Part shown: positions 6,549 through 7,370 of the stretch, one piece after another
How positions within the stretch are numbered: the first letter of the stretch is position 1
Layout of the letters: each line of letters begins with the position of its first letter
Assembly: GCA_021850745.1 (NCBI GenBank)
Contig: JAJZKX010000085.1
Span: forward strand, 1 to 7,370
DNA: 7,370 nt
Source of the DNA: Thermoplasmata archaeon
GTDB taxonomy: Archaea > Thermoplasmatota > Thermoplasmata > Thermoplasmatales > Thermoplasmataceae
Direction: 5' to 3'
Made by a program: the position numbers and the translations under genes
Notes under the pieces: generated by a model
The model's database searches: none
Told to the model about the DNA's origin: nothing
The model's input: only the letters and a program-made list of their open reading frames with translations

Positions 6549-7009
6549 TCTTCAGTAAACACGCGGCAGGGGATAAAAGATTTCGGATACAGACACAATT
6601 TCTTGCATCGCAATCCCGAATAGACAAGATCATCCCGTGGCCACGGTAATTCCGTTTGAGTTCTCCATATTCACAGTGTCTATGTCATCTTCGGCCGGTT
6701 CTCCATAGATATTGCGCCTCTACTTGCGTAAGAACTTCCCATGGAGGTCCCCGGTCCTGACGGGCTGTTCAAAATCGATTTTGACCCTGGGAATACGGTT
6801 TTCAGAACATATGTGTAAACATCATTACCGTCCGTGAATATCTCGATCCTTTCCTCACGGAATGGCCTTCTCCTGAAGTCGTATATCATATGACGGCAGG
6901 TTTCCTGTCTCCATTTCCCGGCCTGGAATGCAGCAATGTCTATGACGAAGGCTAACCTGTGAAGTGCCATTGCTTCGCAGGAGGACCAGTTTAGAAATAC
7001 CCCTGACAA
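6549..7009 (-). pseudogene. Decayed DDE transposase relic (IS1-like appearance)
   Basis: This gene-poor stretch holds transposase-like coding spread over several frames of the minus strand. From about 6970 down to about 6790 one frame reads LHRLAFVIDIAA, then the basic RPFREER, then IEIFTDGNDVY, resembling the middle of an IS1-type DDE domain with its TDG motif. Near 6785-6800 the coding character moves to another frame, reading RVKIDFEQPVRTGDLHGKF. That frame has an in-frame TAG at 6720-6722 and continues to IDTVNMENSNGI, where such transposases carry the last acidic catalytic region, before TGA at 6630-6632. A weaker third segment (about 6545-6640) contains LRCKKLCLYPKS, similar to a basic transposase C-terminus. 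There is no intact start, no N-terminal domain and no terminal repeat that I could find. The element should be inactive. The family assignment is by recollection of motif layout and is less sure than the call of a transposase relic. Confidence 0.65.
6573..6578 (-). promoter_or_regulatory. TATA-like element of the 5595-6548 gene
   Basis: On the minus strand CGAAATCTTTTATCCCC contains a BRE-like purine run followed by TTTTAT, centred about 27 bases upstream of the GTG at 6548. That spacing predicts a start at or next to the GTG. The element lies inside the 3' end of the decayed transposase. Confidence 0.45.
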
Positions 7010-7011
7010 AG

Positions 7012-7019
7012 TTTAAAAT
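7012..7019 (+). promoter_or_regulatory. TATA box of the AIM24-family gene
   Basis: TTTAAAAT, preceded by the A-rich GACAAAG, predicts a transcription start near 7042. That gives a leader of about 18 bases containing the SD. It lies at the very edge of the transposase relic. Confidence 0.55.
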
Positions 7020-7023
7020 TCAT

Positions 7024-7118
7024 GTAACCCCTGATAGGCCGGAAACGGAGGAACTTTGCATGGAAGTACCTAAACTTATGTCGGCAGAAGTACATGATGA
7101 AAGCTACGCAGGGGTTAC
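7024..7118. repeat. Widely spaced 10-bp inverted repeat around the AIM24 gene start
   Basis: GTAACCCCTG (7024-7033) and CAGGGGTTAC (7109-7118) are perfect inverted copies. The first arm lies between the TATA box and the predicted transcription start, a place where archaeal repressors often bind; the second lies inside the coding region. It may be an operator pair or chance. The left arm should not be in the mRNA, so an RNA hairpin is unlikely. Confidence 0.25.
7047..7052 (+). promoter_or_regulatory. Shine-Dalgarno site of the AIM24-family gene
   Basis: GGAGGA ends seven bases before the ATG at 7060 and matches the core anti-SD. It decides the start and shows that this gene uses a leadered, SD-dependent mRNA, unlike the surface-protein gene. 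Confidence 0.75.
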
Positions 7119-7370
7119 CTATCACGTGGAGGGCCAGCTAGTACCTGTCCTGCACATAGAGTTGAGCAGCATGCCGGTCTTTTTTGAGCACCACATCCTG
7201 CTTTGGAAGGATCCCGTGGTGGGTATTGAAACAAAACCCCTGAAGGGGGCGTTCAAGAGAGCCCTTGCAGGGATGCCCATCTTCATGACGAGGACAAACG
7301 GAATTGGCAGGATCGCATTCAGCAGGGATGGGGCAGGACAGGTTTTTGCAAAGCACATGAAAGCAGGAGA
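7060..7370 (+). CDS. AIM24-family protein, N-terminal part (runs off the window)
   Basis: The frame is open from ATG 7060 to the window edge, giving 103 complete codons. After a short N-terminal lead it reads VTYHVEGQLVPVLHIEL, followed by a hydrophobic/acidic turn (FFEHHILLWKDP), then VGIETKPLKGAFKRALAG and IFMTRTNGIGRIAFSRDGAGQ. This order matches the start of the AIM24 (DUF124, TIGR00266-type) beta-sandwich proteins: an early strand with an EG...PVL..EL pattern, a GALKR-like segment after a Thr/Lys loop, and a following F..T....G.I.F strand. The family is widespread in bacteria and archaea. In yeast the relative is a mitochondrial biogenesis factor, and the biochemical role in archaea is not settled. 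The promoter and SD upstream are good. The C-terminal half is outside the window. Confidence 0.75.
   Translation, partial: MEVPKLMSAEVHDESYAGVTYHVEGQLVPVLHIELSSMPVFFEHHILLWKDPVVGIETKPLKGAFKRALAGMPIFMTRTNGIGRIAFSRDGAGQVFAKHMKAG

Noticed and set aside
6680..7009. Intact 109-residue minus-strand gene
   Set aside because: Only its middle resembles a transposase; the last ~35 residues are out of frame with the continuation of the same domain, so it is part of a pseudogene rather than a gene.
7122..7358. Minus-strand reading frames of about 75 residues at the right edge
   Set aside because: They lie opposite the AIM24-family frame, which has a promoter, an SD and recognisable family sequence; their own translations look random.

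Overview
The window looks like chromosomal DNA of an archaeon, most likely a member of the Thermoplasmata (Thermoplasmatales-like acidophiles). The grounds are indirect: AGG/AGA-rich arginine codons, TATA boxes placed so that transcripts would start at or just before the start codon, SD motifs on internal or leadered genes, two long exported proteins crowded with N-glycosylation sequons, and an exported penicillin-acylase-family enzyme. Base composition is roughly balanced. No rRNA, tRNA or CRISPR array was seen.

Layout from left to right. (1) The C-terminal end of an unidentified gene (1-174, +) overlaps a histidine-phosphatase gene (158-766, +). (2) A convergent gene (778-2433, -) encodes a heavily sequon-marked surface protein with an N-terminal membrane anchor and a hydrophobic hairpin near its C-terminus. 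(3) A 180-bp divergent intergenic region carries a strong TATA box for the surface protein and a cluster of GTTCGTGC/GCACGAAC inverted half-sites. (4) A two-gene unit (2614-5582, +) holds an 860-residue exported Ntn-hydrolase of the penicillin acylase (S45) family, coupled by an ATGA overlap to a small four-helix membrane protein. (5) A convergent gene (5595-6548, -) encodes a soluble protein of unknown function. (6) A decayed, frameshifted transposase relic (about 6549-7009, -) fills the only long gene-poor stretch, and the promoter of the preceding gene appears to lie in its 3' end. (7) The start of an AIM24-family gene (7060 to the window end, +) has a clear TATA box and SD.

The most notable region is 778-5582. 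A surface glycoprotein-like gene and an exported amidohydrolase are transcribed divergently from one short control region, and the hydrolase has a membrane partner. In the hydrolase the residues for self-cleavage and catalysis are present (Ser318, His340, Asn555), but positions aligned by eye with three calcium-ligand aspartates of E. coli penicillin G acylase are Gln, Tyr and Val. A calcium-independent, acid-adapted acylase is an inference from this. Functional links between the surface protein and the acylase rest only on position and shared export features.
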